A DNA stretch of 64,000 nucleotides, from the NCBI RefSeq assembly GCF_003387155.1, contig NZ_QUMT01000007.1, positions 1 through 64,000 of the forward strand. Reading direction: 5' to 3'. The position numbers were made by a program, and so were the translations under genes. Every line of letters starts with the position of its first letter. Within the stretch, counting starts at the first letter, position 1. This stretch comes from Roseateles depolymerans. GTDB lineage: Bacteria; Pseudomonadota; Gammaproteobacteria; Burkholderiales; Burkholderiaceae_C. The notes beneath the pieces were generated by a model that saw only the letters and a list, made by a program, of their open reading frames with translations, had not been told where the DNA came from and did no database searches. Positions 9,048 through 18,725 of the stretch are shown one piece after another.

Positions 9048-10964
9048 TCAGCGCTTGAGCACCGCGTCGCTCTTGGCCAGCTGCGCGTTCTGCTGATCCA
9101 ACCACACCTTGAGCGGCTGGAAATACTCGATCAGCGCGCTGCCGTCGAGCTGCTGCTCACCGGTCATCGCCTGCAGCGCCTGCGGCCAGGGCTTGCTGGC
9201 GCCCAGCTTCAGCATGGCCTGGTATTTCTCGCCCGCCTTCTTGTTGCCGAAGATCGAGCAGCTGTGCAGCGGCCCGGTATAACCCGCCTCGCGGCACAGG
9301 GCGCGCTGGAACTGGAACTGCAACAGGTGGGCCACGAAATACCGCGCATAGGCCACATCGGCCGCGACGTGGAACTTGGCACCGGCATCAAAGCCGCCCT
9401 CCTGCATCGGCACCGGGCGCGAAATGCCCTGGTAGGTCTCGCTCAGCGACCACCACACCTTGTCGTAGTCCTGCGGCTGCACCTGGCCGCCATAGACCTG
9501 CCAGCGCCATGCATCCACCTTGTAGGCGAAAGGCAGGAAGGCCACCTTGCGCAGCGCCTGCATCAGCAGGTTGTCGATGTCGTCGCCGGGGCGGTCGGTG
9601 TCCTTCATCAAGCCCAGGCGCTTGAGGTAGTCCGGCGTGATGGACAAGGCCACCGTGTCGCCAATGGCTTCATGGAACCCGTCATTGGCGCCGTTGCGGA
9701 ACAGGGTGGGTTGATGCCGGTAAGCCAGGTCGTAGTAGATGTGGCCCAGTTCGTGATGGATGGTGATGAAGTCCTCTTCCGTCGGACGGATGCACATCTT
9801 CACCCGCACATCCTGCTGCTGGTCAATGTCCCAGGCCGACGCATGGCAGACCACTTCCCGGTCCTGCGGCTTGGTCAGCAGCGAGCGCTCCCAGAACGTC
9901 TCGGGCAGGGTCTCCATGCCCAGCGAGGTGTAGAAGCCCTCCGCATACTTCACCATCTCCTTGGCGGAGGTGCCGCGCTGCACCAGCACCTGGCTCAGGT
10001 CATAGTCCCCCGCCTTGGCGGCCGGCTTGACCAGGGGATAGATGTTCTCCCAGCTCTGGCTCCACATGTTGCCCAGCAGATGCGCCGGGATCGGGCCGGT
10101 GGCGGGCACCTGGTCCGGGCCGTAGGTCTGGCGCAGCTTGTAGCGCACGTAGGTGTGCAGCGACTCATACAGCGGACGCACCTGCTGCCACACACGGGCC
10201 ATGTCGGCGGAGAAGGCGTCCGGCGTCATGTCATAGCCCGAGCGCCACAGGGCGCCGGTGTCGGCGAAGCCCATCGCTCGCGAGCCCTTGTTGGACAGGG
10301 CCACGTAATCCACGTAGTCCTGCTTGTAGGCACGGGACTGGGCATGCCAGCCCACCCAGGCGTCCTCGAGCTGGGCCGGGTCACGGCTCTCGGCCATGAT
10401 CTTTTCCAGATCGTCCAGCGCCAGGCAGGCCGGTTTGGTGTCGCCGTGCTGCTGCGGGCAGTATTTGGCCGTGCCGTAAGCACTGGTCATGCGGGTGGCC
10501 AGACGGGTGAAGCGGGCGCGCTCCTGGTCGTCCGGAATCATCATCGTCAGCTGCATCAGCTTGAGCTTGCGGGCCGTGTCGGCCGGCAGCGTCAGGCCGT
10601 TGTAGCGGCGGGCGGCCAGGGCCAGTTCGCCGGTGGCCTTGAGCAGTTCTTCGTTCGCCTCAGCGGTGATCTGCTGGGTGTCGTCGGTGATGAAGTTCTC
10701 CGCCACCCATTCATTGCGCTGCGACTTAATCAGCAGCGCTTCCAGGCGAGATTCGGCGTCCTTGACGAAGCGCTCGGCCTCTTGCCGGGTCGGTGCGGAT
10801 CGGGCCGCCTTGGCCGTCTTGCCCGCCTTGACGGGGGTCGCCGCCTGGCTGGTCGGCGCGGCCGCATCGGCCGGTGTGGCGGCACCAGCCGCCAGAGCGG
10901 TGGCGCCCAGGACGGTGGCGAGCGCCAGCCGGGACAGGCGGGCGTTGGAAATCGATCGTTTCAT
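9048..10964 (-). CDS. Secreted M2-family (angiotensin-converting-enzyme-like) metallopeptidase
   Basis: 638 residues from the ATG at 10964; a much longer open frame continues upstream but would run antisense through the neighbouring gene. Residues 1 to about 29 form a signal peptide (basic start, hydrophobic core, AAGAATPADA region), so the enzyme is probably periplasmic. The zinc motif HHELGH lies at residues 403-408, followed by a downstream HEAIGD segment that supplies the glutamate ligand in gluzincins. Peptidase family M2 enzymes remove C-terminal dipeptides from oligopeptides. The gene stands alone, divergent from the SpmA-SpmB-like gene (210-bp shared upstream region), and ends before an intrinsic terminator. 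Physiological substrate unknown. Confidence 0.92.
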   Translation of the reverse strand: MKRSISNARLSRLALATVLGATALAAGAATPADAAAPTSQAATPVKAGKTAKAARSAPTRQEAERFVKDAESRLEALLIKSQRNEWVAENFITDDTQQITAEANEELLKATGELALAARRYNGLTLPADTARKLKLMQLTMMIPDDQERARFTRLATRMTSAYGTAKYCPQQHGDTKPACLALDDLEKIMAESRDPAQLEDAWVGWHAQSRAYKQDYVDYVALSNKGSRAMGFADTGALWRSGYDMTPDAFSADMARVWQQVRPLYESLHTYVRYKLRQTYGPDQVPATGPIPAHLLGNMWSQSWENIYPLVKPAAKAGDYDLSQVLVQRGTSAKEMVKYAEGFYTSLGMETLPETFWERSLLTKPQDREVVCHASAWDIDQQQDVRVKMCIRPTEEDFITIHHELGHIYYDLAYRHQPTLFRNGANDGFHEAIGDTVALSITPDYLKRLGLMKDTDRPGDDIDNLLMQALRKVAFLPFAYKVDAWRWQVYGGQVQPQDYDKVWWSLSETYQGISRPVPMQEGGFDAGAKFHVAADVAYARYFVAHLLQFQFQRALCREAGYTGPLHSCSIFGNKKAGEKYQAMLKLGASKPWPQALQAMTGEQQLDGSALIEYFQPLKVWLDQQNAQLAKSDAVLKR

Positions 10965-11174
10965 GAAAACCCCTGATCGGTGCAGCGGTGATGTCAGGCC
11001 GGCGGCCCGGGCCGCCACGCCCGCTGGATGGAAAGTGCGCGCACTATGCCGCAAAGCGCTTCCCTTCCTGAAAGTCAGCCCCGCAACCAGGTTATGACCC
11101 CTGTCGCGCCCGTCATGCTCGTCAACCCGCAGACCGCCCGATCCCGGCGCGAGGGCCAGGAATAATCCGCCCCC

Positions 11175-12422
11175 ATGGTGCTCAATATCATCTGGATCAG
11201 CTTCTTCCTGATCGGCTTCGCGGTCGCCCTGCTGCGGCTCCTTCAGGGCGACCTGACGATCTTCACCCAGGTGCTCACCGGCATCTTCGACACGGCCAAG
11301 ACCGGCTTCGACATTTCGCTGGGCCTGGTGGGTGTGATGAGCCTGTGGCTGGGCATCATGAAGATCGGCGAGCAGGCCGGCGTCATCCAGCTGTTTGCCC
11401 GGATCATGGGGCCCTTTTTTGCCCGGATCTTTCCGGACGTGCCGCGCGGCCATCCGGCGGGCGGCTCGATGGTGATGAACTTCTCGGCCAACATGCTGGG
11501 GCTGGACAACGCCGCCACGCCGCTCGGCCTGAAGGCAATGCGCGAGCTGCAGGACCTCAATCCGCAGAAGGACACCGCCAGCAACGCCATGATCATGTTC
11601 CTGGTGCTCAACACCGCAGGCATCACGCTCATCCCCACGTCGGTCATCGCCATCCGGCAGGCGATTGCGGTGGACCAGCACCTGGTCAACTTCAATGCGG
11701 CGGACATCTTCCTGCCCACCCTCATCGGCACCTTCATCTCCTTCATGGCGGGGCTGGTGGCGGTGGCGGTGTATCAGCGCATCAATCTCTTCACCGCGCC
11801 GGTGATTGCCCTGGTGCTGGGCTTCGTCGGGCTGATGGCCGGGGTCTTTGGCTGGCTGCACCAGTACCCGCCCGAGGTGATGTCCCAGATGATCGGCCTG
11901 CTGGGGAGCCTGGTCATCCTCAGCATCATCGTGACCTTCATCGCGGTGGGGGCGTGGCGGCGCATCAACGTGTATGAGAGCTTCGTCGAGGGCGCCAAGG
12001 AAGGCTTCGGCGTGGCCGTGCAGATCATTCCCTACCTGGTGGCCATCCTGGTGGCCATCTCGGTCTTCCGCACCACCGGCTGCATGGACTATGTGGTGCG
12101 CGGCATTGCCGCAGCCGTGGCGGCAGTCGGGCTGCCGACCGACTTCGTGCCGGCACTGCCGGTGGGCTTGATGAAGACGCTCTCGGGCAGCGGCGCGCGC
12201 GGCTTGATGGTGGACGTAATGAAGACCTATGGCGTGGACAGCTTCGAAGGCAAGCTGGCCGCCATCATTCAGGGCTCGACCGAGACCACCTTCTATGTGC
12301 TGGCGGTCTACTTCGGCAGCGTGAACATCCGCAAGACGCGTTATGCGCTGACCTGCGGGCTGATCGCCGATGCGGTGGGGCTGGTGGGCACCATCATCGT
12401 CGGCTACTGGTTCTTCAAGTAA
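11175..12422 (+). CDS. SpmA-SpmB-like fused nucleoside-recognition-domain membrane protein
   Basis: 415 residues with about ten hydrophobic segments, beginning MVLNIIWISFFLIGFAVALL. Two homologous 'gate' halves are visible: the first has the conserved GGSMVMNFSANMLGLDNAAT and a KAMRELQ segment typical of SpmA, the second has a SGSGARGLM element and IQGSTETTFYVLAVYFGSV typical of SpmB. In Bacillus the two halves are separate spore-maturation proteins; in non-sporulating proteobacteria a single fused protein is common and its role is unproven, probably transport or membrane homeostasis. It shares a divergent upstream region with the M2 peptidase gene and converges on the diguanylate cyclase gene only 9 bases away. 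Confidence 0.88.
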   Translation: MVLNIIWISFFLIGFAVALLRLLQGDLTIFTQVLTGIFDTAKTGFDISLGLVGVMSLWLGIMKIGEQAGVIQLFARIMGPFFARIFPDVPRGHPAGGSMVMNFSANMLGLDNAATPLGLKAMRELQDLNPQKDTASNAMIMFLVLNTAGITLIPTSVIAIRQAIAVDQHLVNFNAADIFLPTLIGTFISFMAGLVAVAVYQRINLFTAPVIALVLGFVGLMAGVFGWLHQYPPEVMSQMIGLLGSLVILSIIVTFIAVGAWRRINVYESFVEGAKEGFGVAVQIIPYLVAILVAISVFRTTGCMDYVVRGIAAAVAAVGLPTDFVPALPVGLMKTLSGSGARGLMVDVMKTYGVDSFEGKLAAIIQGSTETTFYVLAVYFGSVNIRKTRYALTCGLIADAVGLVGTIIVGYWFFK

Positions 12423-12431
12423 GGAAGGCGC

Positions 12432-14183
12432 TCAGTCCAGGGTGTCGCCTTCGCCGTCCGCCAGGTCCAGGGCGTGGCGCTCCCGCTTGGCGGCGTACAT
12501 GGCCGCGTCGCTGCGGGCCAGCCAGGTCTGGAGCGTGTCCCCGTCCTGACGCTGAGCCGCCCCGATGCTGATGCTGACGGCCAGACCCTCGGCGATGGCG
12601 CTCCAGTCGTGCTCCTGCACCGCGCTGGACAGGCGCTGGCAGGCTTGCTGGGCGATCTCCTCGGTGGCGCCCCGCAGCAGCAGCACGAACTCGTCGCCGG
12701 CCAGGCGGGCTGCGAGGTCGTGTTCCCGCACATGCTGGCGCATCAGTCGCGCAATCTGCGTGAGCACCTGGTCGCCGACCAGATGGGAATGCCGGTCATT
12801 GACCTGCTTGAAATGGTCCACATCGATGAGCGCCACGCTCACCAAGCCGCCGGCGCGCAGCAGCGATTCGGCCTGCGCCTCGAAGCTGCGACGGTTGGCC
12901 AGGCCCGTGAGCGGGTCTTCCATCGACAGCTTTTCGAGGCGCTGAGCCTGATCGGCCAGCTCGGCGCGGTCGCGTTCGCTGCGCCGGGCATCGAGTTGCC
13001 ATTGCACCGCCTCGGCGCGGCTGTCCAGGCTGGCAATGCGCACGCGGGCCTCACGCTCGCGCAGCGCGCGCATGCGTTGCAAGGCGCGTTGCGGCTGGCC
13101 TTGCTGTTCCTCGATCTGGCTGGCGATCAGCTCCCCCAGCTGCGCCAGCGGTTCGTGCTGGACCGCATCGGCCTGGGCCACCAGTTGGGAGGCCGCCCGG
13201 CGGGCCTGCGGCCACAGACGCCGCGACCAGGCCAGCTCCGCCTGCACCCAAGCAGCCAGGGCGGCGAGCCAGTGGCGGTCTCCCCCAGGCAGCAGGGCCA
13301 GGGCTTGCTGGAACTCGGGTTGAGCCAGGCCCGATGCACCCTTCCAGATCTGGGCCAGGGTCTGCATCAGGGTCCACCAGCACTGGGCTTCGCCGGCCAG
13401 CTCGCCGGTCACGCCGCCGACGGCGCCCTCCAGCACTTCCCCGAGCAGATGGCGGGCATTGATCAGATGCGCTTCCAGGGCGCCGAGCGTCGGCAACTGG
13501 CCGCGCTGTTCGCGCTCGCCAGCCAGCCGCAGGAGTTCAGCCGTGGCCAGCCACAGGCAGGCCGCCAGCGGGGTCTGGCGCGGCTTGCAGGCATTGGCCG
13601 CATCGGCCGCCTGACGCAGCACCTGCTGGGCGGGTTCGAAGCTGCGGGCCCAGACATAACAGGCGCCCAGATCCTGCAGGGCCACCACCTGGGCCACGCC
13701 GCCCTGCTGCGCCTGCGCCAGCCTCAGGCCGAGCAGCGCCGCCTCGATGGCTTCTTCATGATGGCCGGCCAGCGACGCGGTATGGGCCAGCACGGACAAG
13801 GCCCCCGCCTCGCCAGCGGCGTCGCCCACATGGCGGAACAGCCGAGCGGCCAGCTCGCTGCGCGGACGCGCCTCCCGTGGACGGTGCAGCGCCCGGTCGC
13901 AGCGGGCCAGATGCAGCAGCGCCTGCGCCTGCTGCGCCCGGTCGCCGGCCTCCATGGCCAGCAGCAGCCATTCCTCGCCCGGCGCCTGCGCCGATTGCGC
14001 ATCACCAGTCTGGAAGACGGCCTGGGCCTGTTGGGCCGCGTGAAGCAGGTCCAAGGCGGAAGCGGGAGGGCTGGGCACTGGCAGGTGATGCGGTTGAGGT
14101 GGCTGGGGTGTCAGGATAACGGGATCGGCGGGCCCGATGGGTTCATCGGCATCAGCCGCGGTGACATCAACGCCGCGAGCCAT
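12432..14183 (-). CDS. Diguanylate cyclase with N-terminal TPR-like helical region
   Basis: About 583 residues from the ATG at 14183, which overlaps the end of the upstream LysR gene by 73 bases; a GTG at 14078 just beyond the LysR stop is an alternative start. The N-terminal 400 residues are alanine/glutamine-rich helical repeats resembling TPRs, then a short coiled-coil, then a C-terminal GGDEF domain starting MEDPLTGLANRRSFE. The active-site loop reads AGDEF, an accepted variant, with an RxxD inhibitory site (REHD) five residues before it, and metal-binding DVDHFKQVND. It should make cyclic di-GMP from two GTP and be product-inhibited. No membrane segments are evident, so it is probably cytosolic, with TPRs sensing a partner protein. 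Confidence 0.88.
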   Translation of the reverse strand: MARGVDVTAADADEPIGPADPVILTPQPPQPHHLPVPSPPASALDLLHAAQQAQAVFQTGDAQSAQAPGEEWLLLAMEAGDRAQQAQALLHLARCDRALHRPREARPRSELAARLFRHVGDAAGEAGALSVLAHTASLAGHHEEAIEAALLGLRLAQAQQGGVAQVVALQDLGACYVWARSFEPAQQVLRQAADAANACKPRQTPLAACLWLATAELLRLAGEREQRGQLPTLGALEAHLINARHLLGEVLEGAVGGVTGELAGEAQCWWTLMQTLAQIWKGASGLAQPEFQQALALLPGGDRHWLAALAAWVQAELAWSRRLWPQARRAASQLVAQADAVQHEPLAQLGELIASQIEEQQGQPQRALQRMRALREREARVRIASLDSRAEAVQWQLDARRSERDRAELADQAQRLEKLSMEDPLTGLANRRSFEAQAESLLRAGGLVSVALIDVDHFKQVNDRHSHLVGDQVLTQIARLMRQHVREHDLAARLAGDEFVLLLRGATEEIAQQACQRLSSAVQEHDWSAIAEGLAVSISIGAAQRQDGDTLQTWLARSDAAMYAAKRERHALDLADGEGDTLD

Positions 14184-15058
14184 TGCATGAAGACCTGCAC
14201 GCGGCGCGGCAACTGGCGCCGGTGGGGATACAGCAGGTGCACCGGCATCGGCGCGGCCCGGAACTGGGGCAGCACCTCCCGCAGGCGGTTGGCCAGGACC
14301 TCCCCATCGTTGCCACGCCGGGGCACCTGCACGATGCCCAGGCCCGCCAGGCAGGCGCCGATGTAGGCCTCCGAATTGTTGACGGTCAGGCTGCCGGCCA
14401 TCGGCACGAGATGCTGCACGCCCTGCTCGTCCTGCCATTCAAAGCCGATGGGACGCTGGCCCAGCAGCGGCGCGTAGTGGATCAGCTGATGCTGCGCCAG
14501 ATCCTCGAGCGTGCGGGGCTCGCCCCTACGAGCCAGATAGTCGGTGCTGGCCAGATTCACCATGTCCAGGAAGCCCAGCGGCCGGGCGACCAGGCTGGAA
14601 TCGGTCAGCGGCCCCACCCGCAGCACGCAGTCGAAGCCCTCTCGCACGACATCGACCCGCCGGTCGGTGCTGCTGAGCTCCAGCTCCAGGCCCGGATGGG
14701 TGGCAAAGAACTCGGGCAGGGCCGGCGTGACCAGGTCCCGGGCCAGGCGCAGCGGGATGTCCACCCGCAGGCGGCCGGTCAGCCCGCTGGCGGAGGGCTG
14801 GAACATGGTCTGCAAGTCCCCCAGGTCCGACAGCAGGTCCAGGGAGCGCTCCAGGCAGGCCTGGCCGTCCTGCGTCAGCTGGACCCGCCGCGTCGTGCGA
14901 TGGAACAGCCGCGTGCCCAGCGCCGCCTCGAGCCGCTGCACCGCGGTCGACACGCTGGCCTTGGGCACCCCCAGGCTCAGCGCAGCCTGGGTGAAGCTGG
15001 ACAGCTCGGCCACCTTGACGAACACCTGCAAGGTTTCCAGGGAAGGAAGGGCATTCAT
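14111..15058 (-). CDS. LysR-family transcriptional regulator
   Basis: 315 residues. The N-terminal winged helix-turn-helix is clear (LETLQVFVKVAELSSFTQAA, GVPKASVSTAVQRLEAALG, FHRTTRRVQLTQDG), and the rest is a LysR substrate-binding domain of the CrgA/AaeR-like type. It is divergently transcribed from the short-chain dehydrogenase gene with a 107-bp gap, the usual arrangement when a LysR protein controls its neighbour. A dyad of T-N11-A form sits three bases upstream of its own start codon, consistent with autoregulation. The 3' end overlaps the likely start of the diguanylate cyclase gene. Inducer unknown. Confidence 0.93.
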   Translation of the reverse strand: MNALPSLETLQVFVKVAELSSFTQAALSLGVPKASVSTAVQRLEAALGTRLFHRTTRRVQLTQDGQACLERSLDLLSDLGDLQTMFQPSASGLTGRLRVDIPLRLARDLVTPALPEFFATHPGLELELSSTDRRVDVVREGFDCVLRVGPLTDSSLVARPLGFLDMVNLASTDYLARRGEPRTLEDLAQHQLIHYAPLLGQRPIGFEWQDEQGVQHLVPMAGSLTVNNSEAYIGACLAGLGIVQVPRRGNDGEVLANRLREVLPQFRAAPMPVHLLYPHRRQLPRRVQVFMQWLAALMSPRLMPMNPSGPPIPLS

Positions 15059-15060
15059 TT

Positions 15061-15077
15061 GTTCATTATGGATGAAC
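15061..15077. promoter_or_regulatory. Probable LysR operator dyad
   Basis: GTTCAT-N5-ATGAAC, a perfect 6-bp inverted repeat containing a T-N11-A core (15063-15075), lies in the AT-richer gap between the divergent LysR and short-chain dehydrogenase genes and abuts the LysR start codon. The T-N11-A form and position fit LysR autoregulatory sites. Binding is inferred. Confidence 0.5.
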
Positions 15078-15165
15078 AGTCAAATCAAACGCAGGCGATT
15101 TATCTGACTTCGATCGATCAATAGAGTGCCAGTCATTCCTTCACTCTGTAGCCCTGGAGACTGAC

Positions 15166-15942
15166 ATGAGTTTCTCGACCCCCACCGCCCACCCCATCGC
15201 CCTGATCACCGGCGGCAGCCGCGGCCTGGGCCGCAATGCCGCCCTGCACCTGACGCAAAAAGGCATCGACGTCATCCTCACCTACCGCAGCCGGCAGGAC
15301 GAAGCCCAGGCCGTCGTGCAGCAGATCGAAGCCCAGGGCGGGCGCGCCGCGGCGCTGCCGCTCGACGTGAGCCAGACCGCCAGCTTTCCGGCCTTCGTGG
15401 AATCGGTGAAGGCGCTGCTGGCGCGCCACTGGCAGCGCGAGCGGCTGGACCATCTGGTCAACAACGGCGGCACCGGACTGCACCTGCCGATCGCCCAGAC
15501 CACCGAAGCCCAGTTCGACGAGCTGATGGCCACCCACCTCAAGGGCCCGTTCTTCCTGACGCAGGCGCTGCTGCCGCTGATCCAGGACGGCGGCAGCATC
15601 CTCAACATCTCGTCGGGACTGACCCGCTTCTCGATACCGGGGTATGGCGCCTACGCCACGATGAAGGGCGGGCTGGAAGTGCTGTCGCGTTATCTGGCCA
15701 AGGAGCTGGGCAGCCGCGGCATCCGGGTCAATTCACTGGCCCCGGGCGCGATCGAGACCGACTTCAACGGCGGCGCACTGCGCAGCAATGCCGCGCTGAA
15801 CCAGTTCGTCTCCAATGCCACCGCGCTGGGGCGTGCTGGCCTGCCGGATGACATCGGGCCAGTGGTGGCGTCGCTGCTGTCGCAGGACAGCCACTGGATC
15901 TCCGGTCAGCGGATTGAAGCCAGCGGCGGCATGTTCCTGTGA
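15166..15942 (+). CDS. Short-chain dehydrogenase/reductase (classical SDR)
   Basis: 258 residues. The cofactor motif TGGSRGLG is at residues 15-22, the NNGG motif at 99-102, and the catalytic Ser150, Tyr163 and Lys167 (YATMK) are all in place, followed by the usual PGAIETD segment. An NAD(P)-dependent oxidoreductase of the FabG-like group; substrate cannot be assigned. It is the likely target of the divergent LysR regulator. After the stop there is a GC-rich hairpin (15945-15979) without a T-run. Confidence 0.92.
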   Translation: MSFSTPTAHPIALITGGSRGLGRNAALHLTQKGIDVILTYRSRQDEAQAVVQQIEAQGGRAAALPLDVSQTASFPAFVESVKALLARHWQRERLDHLVNNGGTGLHLPIAQTTEAQFDELMATHLKGPFFLTQALLPLIQDGGSILNISSGLTRFSIPGYGAYATMKGGLEVLSRYLAKELGSRGIRVNSLAPGAIETDFNGGALRSNAALNQFVSNATALGRAGLPDDIGPVVASLLSQDSHWISGQRIEASGGMFL

Positions 15943-16060
15943 GTCCGGCCCACCGCCGCTCTTGAGGCGGTCCGGCCGGCCACCACCCCCTTGGCGCCCG
16001 ATGCGTGCGGGGGCGGAATTCGGCTTTCGGGGTGCGGCTGCGGGTGGCCGCGCCTGGCCC

Positions 16061-16783
<723 letters not shown>

Positions 16784-16802
16784 GGCTGTGGGGTCCTCGC
16801 TG

Positions 16803-18725
16803 TCAGGCTGCCTGGCCGCCGAGGTAGGCCTCGATCACCTTGGGATCGGCCTGCACCTGGGCCGGCCGGCCTTCCGCAATCTTCTGTCCGAAGTCCAGCA
16901 CCGACACCGTGTCGCAGATGCCCATGACCACGTCCATGTGGTGCTCGATCAGGATCACGGTGATGCCGTGGTCGCGGATCTTGCCGATGATGCGCATCAG
17001 CTCCTTGATGTCGGGCGCGGTCAGGCCGGCGGCCGGCTCGTCCAGCAGCAGCAGCTGCGGGTCCAGCGCCAGCGCGCGGGCAATCTCCAGCAGGCGCTGC
17101 TTGCCGTAGGGCAGGTTGCGGGCCTCTTCCGTGGCCAGGCTGCCCAGGCCGACGAAGTCCAGCAGGCTTTGCGCGCGGGCCTGGGTGGTCTTGTCTTCGT
17201 GCAGGTACTTGGGCGTGTGCAGGGCCACGTTCAGGAGGCCGCTGCGGAAGCTGTGATGCAGGCCCACCATCACGTTGTGCAGCGCGCTCATCTCGCCGAA
17301 GAGCTGCACGTTCTGGAAGGTGCGGGCCACGCCGGACAGGGCGATGTCCGCGGAGGTGCGGCCCACCAGCGAGCGCCCCGCAAACTGCAGGCTGCCTGCG
17401 GTGGGCACGTAGATGCCGGTGAGCACATTCATCATGGTGCTCTTGCCGGAGCCATTCGGGCCGATCAATCCGTGGATGCTGCCGCGGCGCACCTGCAGGT
17501 CGACCTGGTTCAAGGCCTTGAGACCGCCGAACTGCATCAACACGCCCTTGGCATCCAGCAGCACCTCACCGTTGCCGGCGGCGGCTTGCGAGATCGCATC
17601 CGAGCCGGTCGCGGCCACGGCGCCAGGCACGCCCACCGGCTTGGCCTTGATCCGCAGCGCCTGGCGGACGAAGCCCACGATGCCGTCCTGCAGGTAGTAC
17701 ACAACAAAGAGGGTGATCAGCCCGAAGACGGACAGGCGCCAGTCGGTCATCGTCTGGAGCACGAACGACAGGCCGGCCAGCGCAATGCTGCCCACCACCG
17801 GGATCACCGCCTGGCCCACGGTGACCTTCTCCCGCTTGAGGGCCACGAGGGTGGCGGCGGTCACCACGATGGCGAAGATCACCGACACCCAGCGGAACAG
17901 CGACAGGTCATCCAGCAGCTTGGGCAGCAGCACGATGATGGCGGCACCCAGCAGCGCGCCGGTGCGGGTCTTGCGGCCGCCCATGATGATGGCCAGCAGG
18001 AAGAGCACCGTCAGCTCGAAGTTGTAGGTGTTGGGCGAGATGTATTGCTCGGAATAGGCATAGAGCCCGCCAGCCAGACCGGCCAGGCCCGCGCTGATCA
18101 CGAAGGCGTAGACCTTGTAGCGGTAGACCGACACCCCCATGCAGTCCGACGCTACCGGACTGCCGCGCAGCGCCTCGAAGGCACGGCCCAGATGGGAGCG
18201 CAGCACCCGGTGGACGAAGATCAGCGAAGCAATCAGCATCACCGCGACCAGCCAGTAATACTCGGTCTCGTCCATGGGATGACCGAAGAACGAGGGCTTG
18301 GTCAGCGTGATGCCCATCGGACCGTTGGTCAGGAAGTCCATCTCGTTGATCAGGATCTGCACGATGGTGCCGAAGGCCAGCGTCACCATCGCCAGATACG
18401 GCCCGGTCACCCGCAGGGCGGGCAGCGCCAGCAGGGCGCCGAAGCCCGCGGTCACGAGCACCGCGATGGGCAGCGTCAGCAGCACCGGCGCATCCATCTT
18501 CATGATGAGCACCCCGGCCGTATAGGCCCCGATGCCAAACAACCCGGCATGCCCCAGCGACACCTGCCCGGTATAGCCCACCACGATGTCCAGGCCGAAC
18601 AGCACGATCGCATAGATCATGATGGTCTCGACCAGGTGGATGTAATACGGGTTGCCCGAGACCAGCGGGAAGCCGAACAGCACGATCACGGCCACCAGGC
18701 CGGCGACAAGTTTCTTGGCGTTCAT
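16803..18725 (-). CDS. Fused branched-chain amino-acid ABC permease/ATPase (LivM-LivG)
   Basis: 640 residues joining two proteins that are separate in E. coli. Residues 1 to about 320 are a LivM-type permease (hydrophobic segments; GYTGQVSLGHAGLFGIGAY). A linker of about 60 residues with extra hydrophobic segments follows, then from about residue 390 a LivG ATPase with GPNGSGKST (Walker A), YGKQRLLEIARAL (signature region) and LLLLDEPAAGL (Walker B). The start ATG overlaps the livH stop as ATGA, so translation is coupled. The fusion enforces one permease to one ATPase; LivH and LivF supply the other half-transporter. Confidence 0.95.
   Translation of the reverse strand: MNAKKLVAGLVAVIVLFGFPLVSGNPYYIHLVETIMIYAIVLFGLDIVVGYTGQVSLGHAGLFGIGAYTAGVLIMKMDAPVLLTLPIAVLVTAGFGALLALPALRVTGPYLAMVTLAFGTIVQILINEMDFLTNGPMGITLTKPSFFGHPMDETEYYWLVAVMLIASLIFVHRVLRSHLGRAFEALRGSPVASDCMGVSVYRYKVYAFVISAGLAGLAGGLYAYSEQYISPNTYNFELTVLFLLAIIMGGRKTRTGALLGAAIIVLLPKLLDDLSLFRWVSVIFAIVVTAATLVALKREKVTVGQAVIPVVGSIALAGLSFVLQTMTDWRLSVFGLITLFVVYYLQDGIVGFVRQALRIKAKPVGVPGAVAATGSDAISQAAAGNGEVLLDAKGVLMQFGGLKALNQVDLQVRRGSIHGLIGPNGSGKSTMMNVLTGIYVPTAGSLQFAGRSLVGRTSADIALSGVARTFQNVQLFGEMSALHNVMVGLHHSFRSGLLNVALHTPKYLHEDKTTQARAQSLLDFVGLGSLATEEARNLPYGKQRLLEIARALALDPQLLLLDEPAAGLTAPDIKELMRIIGKIRDHGITVILIEHHMDVVMGICDTVSVLDFGQKIAEGRPAQVQADPKVIEAYLGGQAA

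Noticed and set aside
8934-10976. Plus-strand 680-residue frame over the M2 peptidase gene
   Set aside because: Antisense to a gene with an intact signal peptide and HHELGH; His/Gly/Gln-rich shadow composition.
9048-11861. Extension of the M2 peptidase to 937 residues
   Set aside because: The added N-terminal 299 residues are antisense to the SpmA-SpmB-like gene and precede a clean signal peptide; ATG 10964 is the start.
15945-15979. Terminator after the short-chain dehydrogenase gene
   Set aside because: A two-part GC-rich hairpin exists, but no T-run follows on either strand, so it was not listed as a terminator.
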